From Pinus tabuliformis (Eukaryota > Streptophyta > Pinopsida > Pinales > Pinaceae), in the NCBI GenBank assembly GCA_031772625.1, contig CM062820.1, positions 317,648,545-317,712,544 of the forward strand: a DNA stretch of 64,000 nucleotides. Direction: 5' to 3'. Below the pieces are notes generated by a model. The model worked only from the letters and a program-made list of their open reading frames with translations, was not told where the DNA came from and did no database searches. Positions 34,477-46,418 of this stretch are shown one piece after another (within the stretch, counting starts at the first letter, position 1; every line of letters starts with the position of its first letter). The position numbers and the translations under genes are program-made.

Positions 34477-35742
34477 TGATGCAGGAGCATGAGGCTTGAA
34501 TACAAGAGGCTTCAAATTTATTCCAAAAATACAAAAATAGTTTACAAGGAAAGGAGTGGGATCCTTTAGCTGTCAATTTACAAAGTTTTCTAGATCGAAT
34601 TTGAGCTAGAATTTAGGGATTGAGTGATTTTATAATTAATTCAAGCTGTTTATATTCAGTTGAGATTCTCAAGGAGAATATCAACTAGATTAGATATTGT
34701 CTAAGATTAGGCAGATTCGATCCATTGATTAAGGATCTGATTGTTAGAATGGAATCGTATTTATGTAAGTTTTGGATGATTGTAAAGGGATTTTTTACTG
34801 ATTTGGCTTAATTAGGCCGAGTAATATTAAGTTACAAAAACTATATCTCAATGTATTTGTGTATAATTGGTCAATCCCAGAGGCTTTGTATTCCTTTGAA
34901 ATATCTCTGAGTTCTATTGATTTCCTATTTGATTTTTGAATTAGAGTATGTAAAATCTGTATTGCATCGCCAATCTTACATTTTCCGTGTTTTGAAATAA
35001 TTTGGTTATGATTAAAAACATTAGAGAATATGGTCTGATACAAGTTAAATGTGGCGTAGGTGTTAAGTTTGGCAGAACAGAGAAAAGAAAACCTGACAAA
35101 ATTGTGTTAACCCAAAGGAGTCTAGAACCGTCCGATCTACAGATCCAATAGATCTAACGGTCATCGCGTGTCAATAAGCTTGTGCATTTACTCAAGGAAG
35201 AAAGGTGGTTTATCTATGAAGTTGTTTATCGGGTGAAGAAAAGGTGGTAAGATGTCTTTTGAAATTCTAAGCGATTCCATTTATCGACCAACACGTGGCA
35301 CTCGGGTGGAGAGAGAAAACTACTTTATTGGGTGGGTAAACATTGCACAAGATCCCCATCCGATATTGTTATTAACCATTGGATCAAGTGTGCTTTGATC
35401 AACGATGGAGGATCGCCGATTAGGTTGTTGATCGGATTAACCAACAACTATCAGATTAAAAGGTAAGATCAACAATGGAAAATTAACATGACAATATTTG
35501 TGGAAAAAGCGGACACGATAAGGAATTAACCAAAGGTTTGAATTCCTTTTGATTCCTTGGCAACTGAAAGGTTGTCATATTGCGAGTAAAATTAAGTAGT
35601 TCTACTAATTTAGCAAAATAGTCAAGTTTGGAGGAAGATGAATAATACTCCAAAGGAGATTGAAGAGGAAGTTCCACCTGAACTTGAAGAAATCGTTTCT
35701 GGATTTGAATGATTATCCATTACACCTGCACTCAATTCACCA
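34477..35742 (+). repeat. CHR1 5' LTR
   Basis: 1266 bp, TGATGCAGGAGC...CAATTCACCA. Same length as 52864-54129. Non-coding. Confidence 0.93.
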
Positions 35743-35746
35743 CTTG

Positions 35747-35758
35747 TGGTATCAAAGT
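35747..35758 (+). other. CHR1 primer-binding site, initiator-Met type
   Basis: TGGTATCAAAGT lies 4 nt after the 5' LTR. The plant initiator tRNA-Met site is TGGTATCAGAGC, so two positions differ. Confidence 0.75.
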
Positions 35759-35778
35759 ATCCTACTAACACTGAATAG

Positions 35779-35783
35779 GATCT
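35779..35783. repeat. ATH1 target site duplication (left)
   Basis: GATCT, identical to 48284-48288 on the right side of ATH1. Confidence 0.92.
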
Positions 35784-37648
35784 TGTCTGGTCAATTTAGT
35801 GTGTTCTAAATTGCTGATTAAAATGTCAATCCGGGATTCGTAAACTGACGAAGTGAAGTGTACTATATGTATAAGATAACCATTTTCTTAGTCTTTTGTC
35901 ATTTTTGAGTTTTTTTTTTTTAGTTTGTTTTTGGATTTATCTTTTATGGATTCCCTAGTGTGTGATGGCGAAAATGAAAGTTAAGTATGGATGGTAATGG
36001 TGATTTCTACAGTGATTTTTCAAACTTAAAAGTGTTCAAAAAGAAAGCTCTAAAATAACTGTAATAAAATCAATTCTGAAGAGGAAGTAAATGTATCAAA
36101 CAGTGAACTAATGACAATGGCCCAGTATCCTTACTGCTGTATGAAAAAGAAAGTAAAAACTGAACTTAAAGCAACTCAAATACTAAAAGCAAAGTAACTA
36201 TTTCACACTACTTCAACTCTTCTAATCCTTTACCCTTCAACTCAATCTGCCTTATGGGAAGCAATCATGAACAAGTTAAGCAATATGATATCTAAATTGC
36301 AGGAAATTAAATTGCATAAAGGAAACTAATCACACTACTTCAACTCTTCTGATCCTTTACCCTTCAACTCAATCTGCCTTATGGGAAGCAATCATGAACA
36401 AGTTAAGCAATATGATATCTAAATTGCAAGAAATCAAACTAAATCACACTACAATAAGTAATATTCTGATTCCTTACTAATAGAGTCACTTGACTATAGA
36501 AAGAAACCATAAACAAATTAGTAGTATGATGTCTAAGTAGCAGAAAAATAAATAAGCAAAACACAATTTGAAAAATGACAGTGCTGGAATTAAACTTCAG
36601 AAAATGAAAATTAGCAGGAAGGACAAGATGATCTCATATGTCATTAGTTATCAAAAAGATGAAAATTTTCCCAGGCTGCCTAAGAAAACCTGTAGAAAAG
36701 CACTGATCAGCTGACAGCTATAAGAAAACATAAATGAAAATGTAAACAACAGTGAATTAAAAACATCAAAACAGCATGTTATATACAAGCTAATAATTAT
36801 GAAAGCAGAAACATAATAAAATCAAATGAGAACTATACAAAGCTTTAGTGCGTAGGGGCCCTCTGCCACCTCAGCCAGTCAACGAACAGTCACAAAAACA
36901 AGATCAGGAAAGTAGTATTCTCATGTATTAAAGCAACAGCAAAACACGTAAAACAGAGTATAGTGGGGTGATAACAACAGTCAGAATTACATCTCAAAAG
37001 CTTCACCACACAGCGTTTATCAACGCGTTATTTATAATGAAAAGTGTTGTAACTAACTCCTAAATCCTATGCTGTTAACTGCGTTGCCAGAGACACGTAG
37101 ATCTCCTCAGCCCGAGATCTAGCGTAATGGTCATCATGTCCATTAAATCCTCAGAGTGGTAGCTGCTGGATTCAGGTTACGGGGTTGATCTCCAGGTGTG
37201 TCGATATCTCCGTGAGCTGAGGACTGTGCCACGTAAACCTTCACGTGCTCAAAACAGAGACGTGCCACCGCTAAATTCCTTAGTTGGCTTTGCCTTTGAC
37301 CCTTGTTGACCGTGACCTTTTATGGATGATTTGGCTGATCTGAAGGGACACGTTCCATGTACACGTCACCTGTAGCTTGCCCATGTGGCTCGTTTCTTCA
37401 TAGGACACCTGTAGCATAGCCTTTAACAAAATGGCTGCGGAAACCTGTGCTGGCTGCGGAAACTGACAAGTTTCCGCAACTGCCTGAACAAAAATCTAAA
37501 CCAAACAACAGTCATAAGCATAGTTAGAAAACCATGTCAGAAGCTCTTTTTAGACTATAATGCAATGATTTAACAGCTTGGTGGATGAAGTAAGTGGAAA
37601 AAGAAGGCTGAGAGGGTGTATAGGAAGGTGCAGGTTTGAGGCTCAACA
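35784..37648 (-). repeat. ATH1 3' LTR
   Basis: 1865 bp. The minus strand starts TGTTGAGCCTCAAAC at 37648 and ends ...AATTGACCAGACA at 35784. It carries a 127 bp tandem duplication (about 36204-36457), a GCGGAAACT hairpin near 37456-37477 and TATAAATAA on the minus strand at 37037-37028. Confidence 0.93.
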
Positions 37649-37660
37649 TACCCCCACTAT
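37649..37660 (-). other. ATH1 polypurine tract
   Basis: The minus strand reads ATAGTGGGGGTA directly before TGTTGAGCC. Confidence 0.62.
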
Positions 37661-37706
37661 GAAGGTGTTGCATGTCCTCATGCAACCAAAATTTAGTCAT
37701 TTCCCT

Positions 37707-39263
37707 CTAATCCATATGTTCTGAGGCTTCTGCTAGGACATCTAGCCCTCTTTTCTTCTTCTTTGGTGCTAACATCATCCTGGGTTTCCTGACTAGACAT
37801 TTGAACTTGAGATTAATCAATGCTCTGCTTAAATTTTTGCACTTTTTCTTCAGTTTCTTGTTTTTCTTTTGCCACAGTCCTAAATGAAGCATAGTGTTAT
37901 CATGGATAATCTTATCTACCTTGCTCTGCTCTTTGAGTGCTTCATTTTCCTGCTTGATATGCCTATTTAGGACTTCTAATTCAAATACCTCCTGTTTCAA
38001 GGACTGAACTTGTGCATCTAGTGGCAGAGTGGTACTCGGACCTGCAGCTGATTTTTCTAAGGATTCCAGGTAGTTATATACCTCTTGCTAATTGGGATCT
38101 ACCTCAGGTGTCTTTCTCGGACTAAGCTCAAAATCTGGTGGAGGAGGAGGACTGCTCTCTATTTCTGGCCGAAAAGGGCTTTCATCATGTGGAGGACTTG
38201 ATTCAATGCTTGGCTGATCTAAATCGATAAAGTGAGGCTGTTTTTCTTGGGTTTTAATCCCCTTTCCTCTTAGCCTAGTGCTCCTCCTTAAGTATGGACT
38301 AGTACTCTTTTCTTGTGTACTCTGTTTTCCTTTTTGCTTTTTATTTGCTATAACAGCTTGTTCTTGAAGATGTACTAATCTCTCTGACAGTGTTTGATGA
38401 TCCTCCTCTATGGATTGCTCAGGAGAGGGGTAGACTTCTTGAATGGTCCTTTTTTCTTTCCCCTTTTTCTGTTTCTTGTCTTTAATTCTGTTCTCTTTTC
38501 CTTCTTGAGTTTCTGTAGTAGGGGAGTCTTGGATTGTGGTATCCTTTTCTTTCCTCCTACTTTTTCTTGGAATCTTTGGTGGACTACTTCCAGAGGCCTT
38601 AGATGGCCCTTGGAAGTAGTTTCTTATCAAGAATTGCTCCCAAGTATCTTTAGTTTTCTTCAGCTGGTCCTCAATAAGAATTTTTATGAGTCCATGATGA
38701 TATAGATGAGGTTCAATGTTGCCTATGTGTTTTTGAACTGTAATACTCATCTTTTTCAAACTCAACAGCAGAAAATAAGGCAAATTAAGAGTGTGACCCT
38801 CTAAGAAATTCATCATCAGTCTAGCATGATACATATACATAGAACCAAAACGTCCTTCACACGTGATAAATTTTTGGATAACTAACAGCAGACTAGACCA
38901 TTCCTCTTTTAGTGCATGAACAGGGATGCCTCTTGTAAACACGGTGGTATCCATACCTTGGTTTTGTAGCATAATTATCCATATCTGATCATCCACACTT
39001 CTATTTTTAAACCACCTCTCACCTTCCTGAGGTAGGCCTATGGTAGCTGCTACTGTGGTTTCAGTCACCGTGAGCTTCAAGTCTCCAATCTCCACTGTTT
39101 GACCATCAAAAGATCGTGCAAAAGCTTTGGTCACCTCCTTGTTATGGCCTTTAAACTTTTGGATAAATCGTAACCATCTGGCTTTCTTAAGCAATTATTT
39201 AGTTTGAGGATAACCTTCCAAGTATTTCGGTCCTTCTGGCTCTGCTCTTAGTAATTTTCCCAT
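37707..39263 (-). pseudogene. ATH1 second ORF downstream of pol (519 codons, two stops)
   Basis: Read leftward from ATG 39261-39263 (MGKLLRAEPEGPKYLEGYPQ). Two nonsense codons interrupt one otherwise open frame: TAA at 39195-39197 and TAG at 38085-38087. The N-terminal half is globular: KARWLRFIQKFKGHNKEVTK, FDGQTVEIGDLKLTVTE, ATIGLPQEGERWF, YHARLMMNFLEGHTLNLPYF. The middle is Lys/Ser/Pro-rich and basic (KSRRKEKDTT, KKQKKGKEKR, a possible nuclear-localisation region). The C-terminal ~100 residues look coiled-coil (EVLNRHIKQENEALKEQSK). Position after integrase is where Athila elements carry their env-like gene, but I see no signal peptide or membrane span. The IGLP-type motif recalls ORFs annotated as plant transposon proteins. 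Function unknown. Confidence 0.7.
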
Positions 39264-39334
39264 CCTCTATTTTGAATTTCAACTGAGAGCTCTTTTGCGT
39301 GTGAGGGTTCAAAGAAAAAAATGGCTCGGTTACA

Positions 39335-39493
39335 GGGTTTAGGATAGACTGTAGTGGCTGCAATCGGGGTTTAGAATAAACTGTAGTGGCTGCAATCGGG
39401 GTTTAGGATAGACTGTAGTGGCTGTAATCGGGGTTTAGAATAAACTGTAGTGGCTGCAATCGGGGTTTAGGATAACTGTAGTGGGTGCAATCG
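39335..39493. repeat. 32 bp tandem array, five units, two alternating types
   Basis: Units begin GGGTTTAGGATAGACTGTAG or GGGTTTAGAATAAACTGTAG and end GGCTGCAATCG. The types alternate A-B-A-B-A, giving a 64 bp higher-order period. The last unit has a 1 bp deletion. Confidence 0.92.
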
Positions 39494-40118
39494 AAAATGG
39501 AGAACAGGGAATGGAAATACCTGAATTACAGGAGGAATAGAGGGTGAGCAGCAGTAAACGAGTTCATAAAATAAAATGCGGATGCATGTGAGGAGTATGG
39601 TATTAATGGAGTGGTAAACGAATGGAGTAACGTTGGGATTCTTTTGAATCGGATGACTGTGTATGAAATGTTACACGTCTCAATGGACAGCTGCGGAAAA
39701 TGCGGCTAAGAAGAACCGTAACAAAATAGGTCACATCTCATGAGTACAGGTAATAAATGAATGTGCAGTCAATCTTGAGTTTAAACTCGAAATAATCATG
39801 AGACCGTTGGAGAAATGAATGCAAGGTGTGTGGAGTGATATCATGGAATAGGAGTGGTTTAATAGGGCCATCATATCAAATCATTGCATGTAGTAGAACT
39901 TTTTATGGTTTGATAACTATGCGTAATTATGACTTGAATTGTTATTTGATAAAAAAAATTGCTCATACCTTTGGAAACTTTGTCATTTCTTGCTCAAGGC
40001 TTCTAACCAATTGCTCTTCCTTGATGTCTTGGAGATGCCCCATGTCTTCAGCTCAATTACACCTACATTTCATGATTATTGCACTAACAGTTGACTGTAA
40101 ATTTGAAAAACAGAGTAA

Positions 40119-40195
40119 TGGTGGCTGCGGAAATCGTTTCTGGCTGCGGAAACTACTTCTGGCTGCGGAAACTGCTTCCAGCTGCGGAAACTGGG
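40119..40195. repeat. GGCTGCGGAAACT short tandem repeats
   Basis: Four ~19 bp units, each with (G/A)GCTGCGGAAA followed by a CT-rich tail. The same core occurs twice in each ATH1 LTR (37435-37465, 48068-48097) and once near 39690. Confidence 0.75.
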
Positions 40196-40574
40196 ACAGC
40201 ACACACTTAGCTGAACAAATGTGGTTAGAAAAGAACTAACTGAGTGGAAATAGTTCTGAAAGGAACTTTTATTGATGAAATGAGAATGAAATGAGTGGAA
40301 TGGAATGAAAATGAAGTGGAGTGAAGTGAAATGGAAATGAGAATGAGATGGAGATGAAGTGAAATGGCAAATGAGATGGAGTGAGGATGGAAAGAGAAGG
40401 AGAGGAGATTTTTTTATTGAAAATATAGAGTGTCAAGTGTCCTTGATTTTCACTCCATATTTTTTGTATAAGACTGCCAATCTATGATTGGTTTTCAGGC
40501 TTATACAATTTATTTTTTTATTTTTTATTTTTATTTTATTTTATTTTTTTTTTTTTAACTGAAAGAATAAAAGG

Positions 40575-43500
40575 CTAGGCTGGTGGGGAAGAAGGATTCT
40601 TCTCCACCAGCCTTATTGCAGAATTATCTTGGAACATTTTGACAAATTCCTCTTTTGAGAGTGGCTTATGATAAATTTTCAACCGGTGGCCATTCACAAT
40701 GAGAGGAGTTTGAAATTCATCAATGGTCTTGATTCTTACCGTTCCATTGTTAAAGACTTTGTCAATCTCATATGGCCCAAGCCAATGAGTCTGAAATTTT
40801 CCTTTGAAGTCTTTAAACTTGGAATCAAATAGTAACGCCCAATCTCCCTCTTGAAACTTCCACTCTTTGATGTATCTGTCATGCCACTTAGCTCTTTGAT
40901 GTTGAACTAGATCAGTCCTTAAAATTGCTTCTTGTCTGATCTCATCTAGCTCATTCAGCTGCTCCATTCTGTGCTTTTGGGCTTCTGATAGATTCATCCC
41001 CAACTAGACTGCCATCTTGAAAGTCTTGACTTGAAACTCAATGGGAAGCAGGACCTCTTTCCCATAAACAAGTTCATAGGGAGAATGTCCTGTTGTGTTC
41101 CTCCATGTAGTTCTGTAGGCCCATAAGGCTTCAGGAAGCCTTTCTGCCCAATCTTTTCTGTGTAGATGAACAGTTTTGGTGATGATGTTCTCAAGAACTT
41201 TGTTTGTAGACTCCACTTGGCCATTTGCTTGCGGATGGTAAGGAGTAGATTTTCTGTGCTTGATTTTGTATTCTTCCATCAGCTTCTCCATCAAGTTAGA
41301 TGTAAATTGACTTCCCTGATCTGTCACAATTTCTCTTGGGACACCAAAACGAGTAAAAATATCCTCAAAAAGAAATTGAACAACTGAATTTTCAGTGGCA
41401 AAAGGCAATGCTTTAGCTTCTACCCATTTAGTGACATAATCAGTGCATACCAATATATACTTTTTCTGTTTAGATGGTGGATTAATAGGTCCAATGAAAT
41501 CTAAAGCCCATTTTTCAAAGGGTTCGATGAGTACCTGTGGTTGTAATGGCATTTCATTTGAAAGAGTCGGTCTCCCAACTCTTTGGCAGTTGTCACACCT
41601 TTTGACATATTGTTTTTCATCTTTGAAAAGGGAAGGCCAATAATATTTTAAACAATTCATTAGAAATCCATGAATAACTTGAACTCTCCTGAATAATTTT
41701 TCTTGTTTCACCAGGAAATAGATGTGGAGGTAGCTTTCCTGTAGCCAAATAGTTAGCAATATCTGCATACCAAGGAGTCTTAGTAGTTATTGCAAATAAA
41801 TACTCATCTGGGAACTTATCCTCTACAGGAGAATCTTCATTAGTATTTTGGATTCTAGACAAGAAATCAGCTACTGTATTTTGTTTCCCTGGTCTATCCA
41901 ACACAGTAATATTGAATTCTTGTAAAAGTAAGAGCCATCTTGTAATTCTGCTGTTAGTAACAGGTTTATTCATGAGATATCTAATTGCAGAATGATCAGT
42001 ATGGACAAAAGTTTCATAGCCAGTTATATAGTGTCTAAACTTATTGATTGCATGAACAATAGCTAAGAACTCTTTCTCAGTCACAGTATAGTTTAACTCA
42101 GTGGGAGTCAAATTTTTACTGGTGTAGTAAATGGCATAAGGAACTAAATCCTTTTGTCCCAACACAGCTCCTAGAGTTGTATCTGAAGCATCTGTGGAAA
42201 TATGGAAAGGAAGTTTCCAATTCAGCCCTCTCAAAATGGGTGCTTCAGATATTCTTGTTTTCAAAGTTTCAAATGCAGATTGACAATCAGGATCCCATTT
42301 GAATTCACAGTCTTTTGTAAGTAATTTGAAGAGTGGAGATGCTATTTTGGTGAAGTTTTCAATAAATCTTCTATAGTATCCGGTAAATCCAAGAAAACTT
42401 CTAACATCTTTTTGACAATTTGGAATAGGCAACTTGGAGATGGCTTCAACTTTTGATCTATCAACTTTAATCCCATCCCCTGAAATATGATGTCCTAAAA
42501 CAATCCCTTCAGTAAACATCATAAAGCATTTTTCATGACTTAATGATAGGATTGTTTCTTTACATCTTATAAGGACTTTTTCCAAATTCTCTAATGCCTC
42601 TTCAAACGAATTACCATAAACTGTAAAATCATCCATATAAACCTCTACACAATCATGGATTAGATTGGAAAAGATTCCTAGTACTGCCCTTTGAAATGTT
42701 GTGGGTGCATTACATAATCCAAAAGGAAGTACTCGGTAAGCAAAATTTCCCCATGGACAGGTAAATGTGGTCTTTTCCTGATCTTCAGGTGCTACCTGAA
42801 TCTGATTGTAACCACTAAAACCATCCAAAAATGAAAAATAATTTTTGCCTGCTAAACTATCTAATACCTGATCGATAAAGGGTAAAGGAAAGTGATCCTT
42901 CAAAGTTGCTTTGTTCAATTCCCTGTAATCAATGCATACCCTCCATTTACCATTCTTTTTAGGTACTATAACCAAAGGAGAAACCCATCGGCTATCTGAA
43001 ATTGGATAAATGAAGTTTACATTAAGTAACTTTTGGAGCTCTTCTTTCACTATCTCCCTAAGGTTTGGATTCATCCTTCTCTGAGGTTGTCTGATTGGTC
43101 TACTGTTTTCCTCAATGTAGATGTGATGAATGCAAGTCTTAGGGTCAATACCTTTCATATCAGTATATTCCCATACAAATGCAGTAGAATGTTTTAGCAA
43201 GATTTTGGTTAGTTCTTCCTGATGTGATCTTTCCAAATTTTTGTTGATATTCAATGTTTTTCCTGGAAAGATCTCAATGGCGGAACTACCAAACTCTTCC
43301 ATAGAGAAAAGAGACATTTGTCTAGATGATAAATACTCAATGTCGGAATCTAACTGAAATTGTGTGTGGTCATATTCTGAAGATGTTTCAAAGTTTTCTA
43401 ATGTGTTCAGAATTTGACTATCTTCACTAACTTCAGAAATGGTAAAGACAGGTTGTATAGTATCTTCATCATCAATCCACTCATTATCTCCTATTTCTGT

Positions 43501-46170
43501 AATTTCTTTTGCTGGAGGATACAGATTCAATTTCTTTGTCGAATTACCATCAGAAATATACATATCCCCAGACCTACAACTGATAAAAGCATCATCTGTG
43601 GCTAGCCAAGGTCTTCCTAAGATGAGAGGGTGTCCTCCTAAATTACTCTTGGGGGTTAAAATCATAAAATCTACTGGATATTCCCAAGAGTCTAAGGAGG
43701 CTGAAATGTCTTCTAATACACCATCTGGTTTACTAATTGATTGATCTGCAAGTTGCAGTAAAGTAGGTGTAAAGAGAAGATTAGGAAGTTTCAGTTGTTC
43801 CATAGTCTGTCTACTCATAATGTTGATAGCAGCCCCTAAATCAATCAAAGTATTTGGAATTTCAACCCCATTGATATGTGTTTTGACAATTGGACTACCG
43901 AGATCTACATATTTCTGCATAGTAATTTTTGCCATCATGATGTTCGCAATTTTCCTTACCAGGTGGATTCTTCTTGTGTCTCTAGGTTTCCTTCCTGGTA
44001 TTTTAAGACTCAACTCCTTTATTGTTTTTGCTAGAATAGGAATCTCTCTAATGGCTTGTAACAAGGGAATCTTGTTACAAACATTCTTCAATTCATCTAG
44101 AAAATCATAGTCAGGCAACAAGATTTGTTTTTCCACCCTTTTGTCAATTTGTAATCTTTCAGGAAAAGGAGGTGTGGATGAAGATGCAGGTTGCTCAACT
44201 ATAGGAGTTGTGGGGGTTAGCTCTTTTTCTTTTTCTTTCTGAGTGTTTGGGTTTTGAAGAGATGCTTCAGAACCCTTATTGGCTTCAAGGAATTCTTCCT
44301 CAGAAATGCTTTGATTTTGGGCATCTATAGAAGGTTTATCTAGAACTCTACCAGATCTGAGTTGTACATCATTGAGAGGAACAATCATATAGGCAGGAAA
44401 TTGTTGACCTTCTACCATGTAAGCATTTTGAGGGTTTTTATTATTGGGGTTTGGCAATGGCTGAGAAGGAAGTTGATTTGACTTCTGTTGGAATGGAAGC
44501 AAGAGTTGAGAATTTGGGTTCTATTGAGATGGTTGTTGTTGTTGAAATGGCAATGATAATTGTGGGTTTTGATTTGGAAGTTGTGGAGCTTGTTGGTTTT
44601 GAAAAGATGGAGGATATTGATAAAACTGAGCAAATCTCCCATAAGGATTTTGCATGCCTTGTACCCATGATTGAAAAGGATTTTGAGGTTGGGACCAAGG
44701 TTGTTGCCAAGGATTCCAATTTGGTGGGGTTTGAAAGTTCATAGAGTTATTAAAACCTTGGTTTTGTTGCCCCTACCAAGGTCTCCTTGCAACAAAACAG
44801 AGAGACTCAATTGTATTTGGATCTTCTTGGAAGACAGCTTTGAGCCCAGGAATTGAAGGACAATCCTTGGTCTCATGATTTTCTGAACAAATCGCACATG
44901 TTTCTACAAATTTTGCATCCAAGGGACATTCCCTGAGAGCATGTTTTTTTCTACATTTTGGGCAAAAGATGGCTAAAGCTTCAGCTTCTGCTTTCTGCTT
45001 ATTGTGGATCTTAAGAGTGTCTAGTTGCTCACTAAGACTCCCTAAGATATCAGTTTTGAATTCATCAAGCATATTGCCAATCTCAGCCCTACTTACTGAT
45101 GCAGTTGCAGATTTGTTTGCTCTGATGAGAGAAGGATCTCTAGGCCCTTTTCCAGTTTTAGATTTTCCTCTTGAGAGATGGACACACAGTTCTGCTATAT
45201 CATGAAGTGGAAGTTGAGATATGTCTCCTTTTCCCATCATGTTCAAAATATCTATCCATTCATCTCTAATGGCTTTTAATAGAAGGGCTTTCAAGGTTTC
45301 CTCATCTAAGTTAATCATTTTTGCTCTTTTCAGATTGTATTGGAATCTTTCAAGTAAATCCTCCAAGTTTTCATCTTCTCTTTGTACCATTTTAAATACT
45401 TCATCCTTGTGGTTGGTAGGCATACAATAATCCATGTATCTATCCAGAAATGTTTGTTTCATATCATTGCAAGTCCTAATGGATTGAGTGAGTAATCCCA
45501 TGAACCATTTCAAAGCAGCTCCTTTCAATGTTGAAGGAAACAGTTTGAGTTTTTGAGAGTCTTCCAGATAATCATAGGTTCGACACACGACCTCAAACTC
45601 AAATAGAAATGTTTCAGGATCTTCATTTCTTAACCCATGAAAGTTTGGGAGGACAGATGGTGAAATATTTTTCATTGTTGCTCGAGAATCCTCATCGACT
45701 ATAGGAAATCCAAATGAGTTATCTCCATCCCTATTTCCCCCATTGTTACCTCTACCTCCTCCATTATTTCCTCCTCCTCCCCTACCTCTACCTCTACCAA
45801 ATCCGTTAACTCCCTCTTCTGTCATGGCAGTTTTCTCAAAGATTTCAGAGTCCTATGGTTCCTCTACTAATGGTGAACGAGGAGGAATTTCTCCCTCTTC
45901 TTCCTCAGATGATTCTGCTTCTTCAATTACAATGTGTCTCCCTGTAGAAGAAAAGAAAGGATCTTTTCCTAATTCAGATTCGATGGATGGTGAGGAAGAG
46001 TCTCCTAACTCAACTACTGCCTCTTCAATTCCAGGAATCCTAGGGCTAGGAGTGTAGGTTGGAGATGATGGAGGTGTCTCTTGTTTATTCCTTGAGGTAG
46101 AAGGAGTTGTGAAAATCGAACTCTTGGCTCTAGCTAAAAACCTTCCCCTAGAATCTCTTGCTCTATGCAT
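40575..46170 (-). pseudogene. gag-pol: ATH1 gag-pol polyprotein, single frame with stops and one deletion
   Basis: Leftward from ATG 46168-46170 (MHRARDSRGRFLARAKS). Gag: Gly/Arg-rich stretch; capsid block ALKWFMGLLTQSIRTCNDMK (~45500); two Cys/His knuckles (CPKCRKKHALREC, CAICSENHETKDC, ~44950-44870); Gln/Pro-rich linker. Protease: NTLIDLGAAINIMS (~43850). RT: SDSRWVSPLVIVPKKNGKWR, DGFSGYNQIQVAPEDQEK, LPFGLCNAPTTFQ, catalytic VYMDDFTVYG (~42630). RNase H: HISTDASDTTLGAVLGQ, TEKEF, HTDHSAIRYL. Integrase core: CTDYVTKWVEA, IVTDQGSQF and GQVESTN keep D-D-E; the C-terminal KFQTHWLGPYEIDKVF is present. Four TAG stops (near 45854, 44770, 44518, 41004), each plausibly former CAG. A deletion and frameshift near 41650 removed the His-His half of the integrase zinc finger. 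Confidence 0.92.
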
Positions 46171-46207
46171 ATCATTTTTATTTTTCTTCAAGTCAGGCTA
46201 ATAATTC

Positions 46208-46343
46208 TCTTTCTGATCTTCCAGGTCACTCTAGGTGCAAGAAGAGAGCATACTCAAGAAACTATTAAACCAATAACTTTCTCTTTTCTGATCCTCCAGA
46301 TCACACTAAGTGCAAGAGGAGAGCATACTTTGAGAGGTTATCA
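46208..46343. repeat. ATH1 leader: two ~70 bp imperfect repeats
   Basis: Each unit contains TTCTGATC(T/C)TCCAG(G/A)TCAC and GTGCAAGA(A/G)GAGAGCATACT. They lie between PBS and gag ATG. Each contains a TTCCAGG/CTCCAGA-like splice motif; significance unknown. Confidence 0.65.
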
Positions 46344-46400
46344 ATTTTCCTTCCTTGAATTTTTTTTTTTTTTTTAAGAAATTGGCTACCTAGTTTCACT

Positions 46401-46418
46401 TCCCCGGCAACGGCGCCA
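46401..46418 (-). other. ATH1 primer-binding site, tRNA-Asp
   Basis: The minus strand reads TGGCGCCGTTGCCGGGGA, 3 nt after the LTR. This is the tRNA-Asp site typical of Athila-type elements, perfectly preserved. Confidence 0.95.

Larger units (their letters stand above)
39264..40574 (-). other. ATH1 non-coding region between pol and second ORF
   Basis: No coding signal. Contains the 32 bp tandem array (39335-39493), GGCTGCGGAAACT repeats (40119-40195), a GA/ATG-rich low-complexity run (40255-40400) and a T/A-rich run (40500-40560). Confidence 0.6.

Noticed and set aside
39335..39493. CRISPR-like array
   Set aside because: The repeats are directly tandem with no unique spacers, inside a plant retrotransposon.
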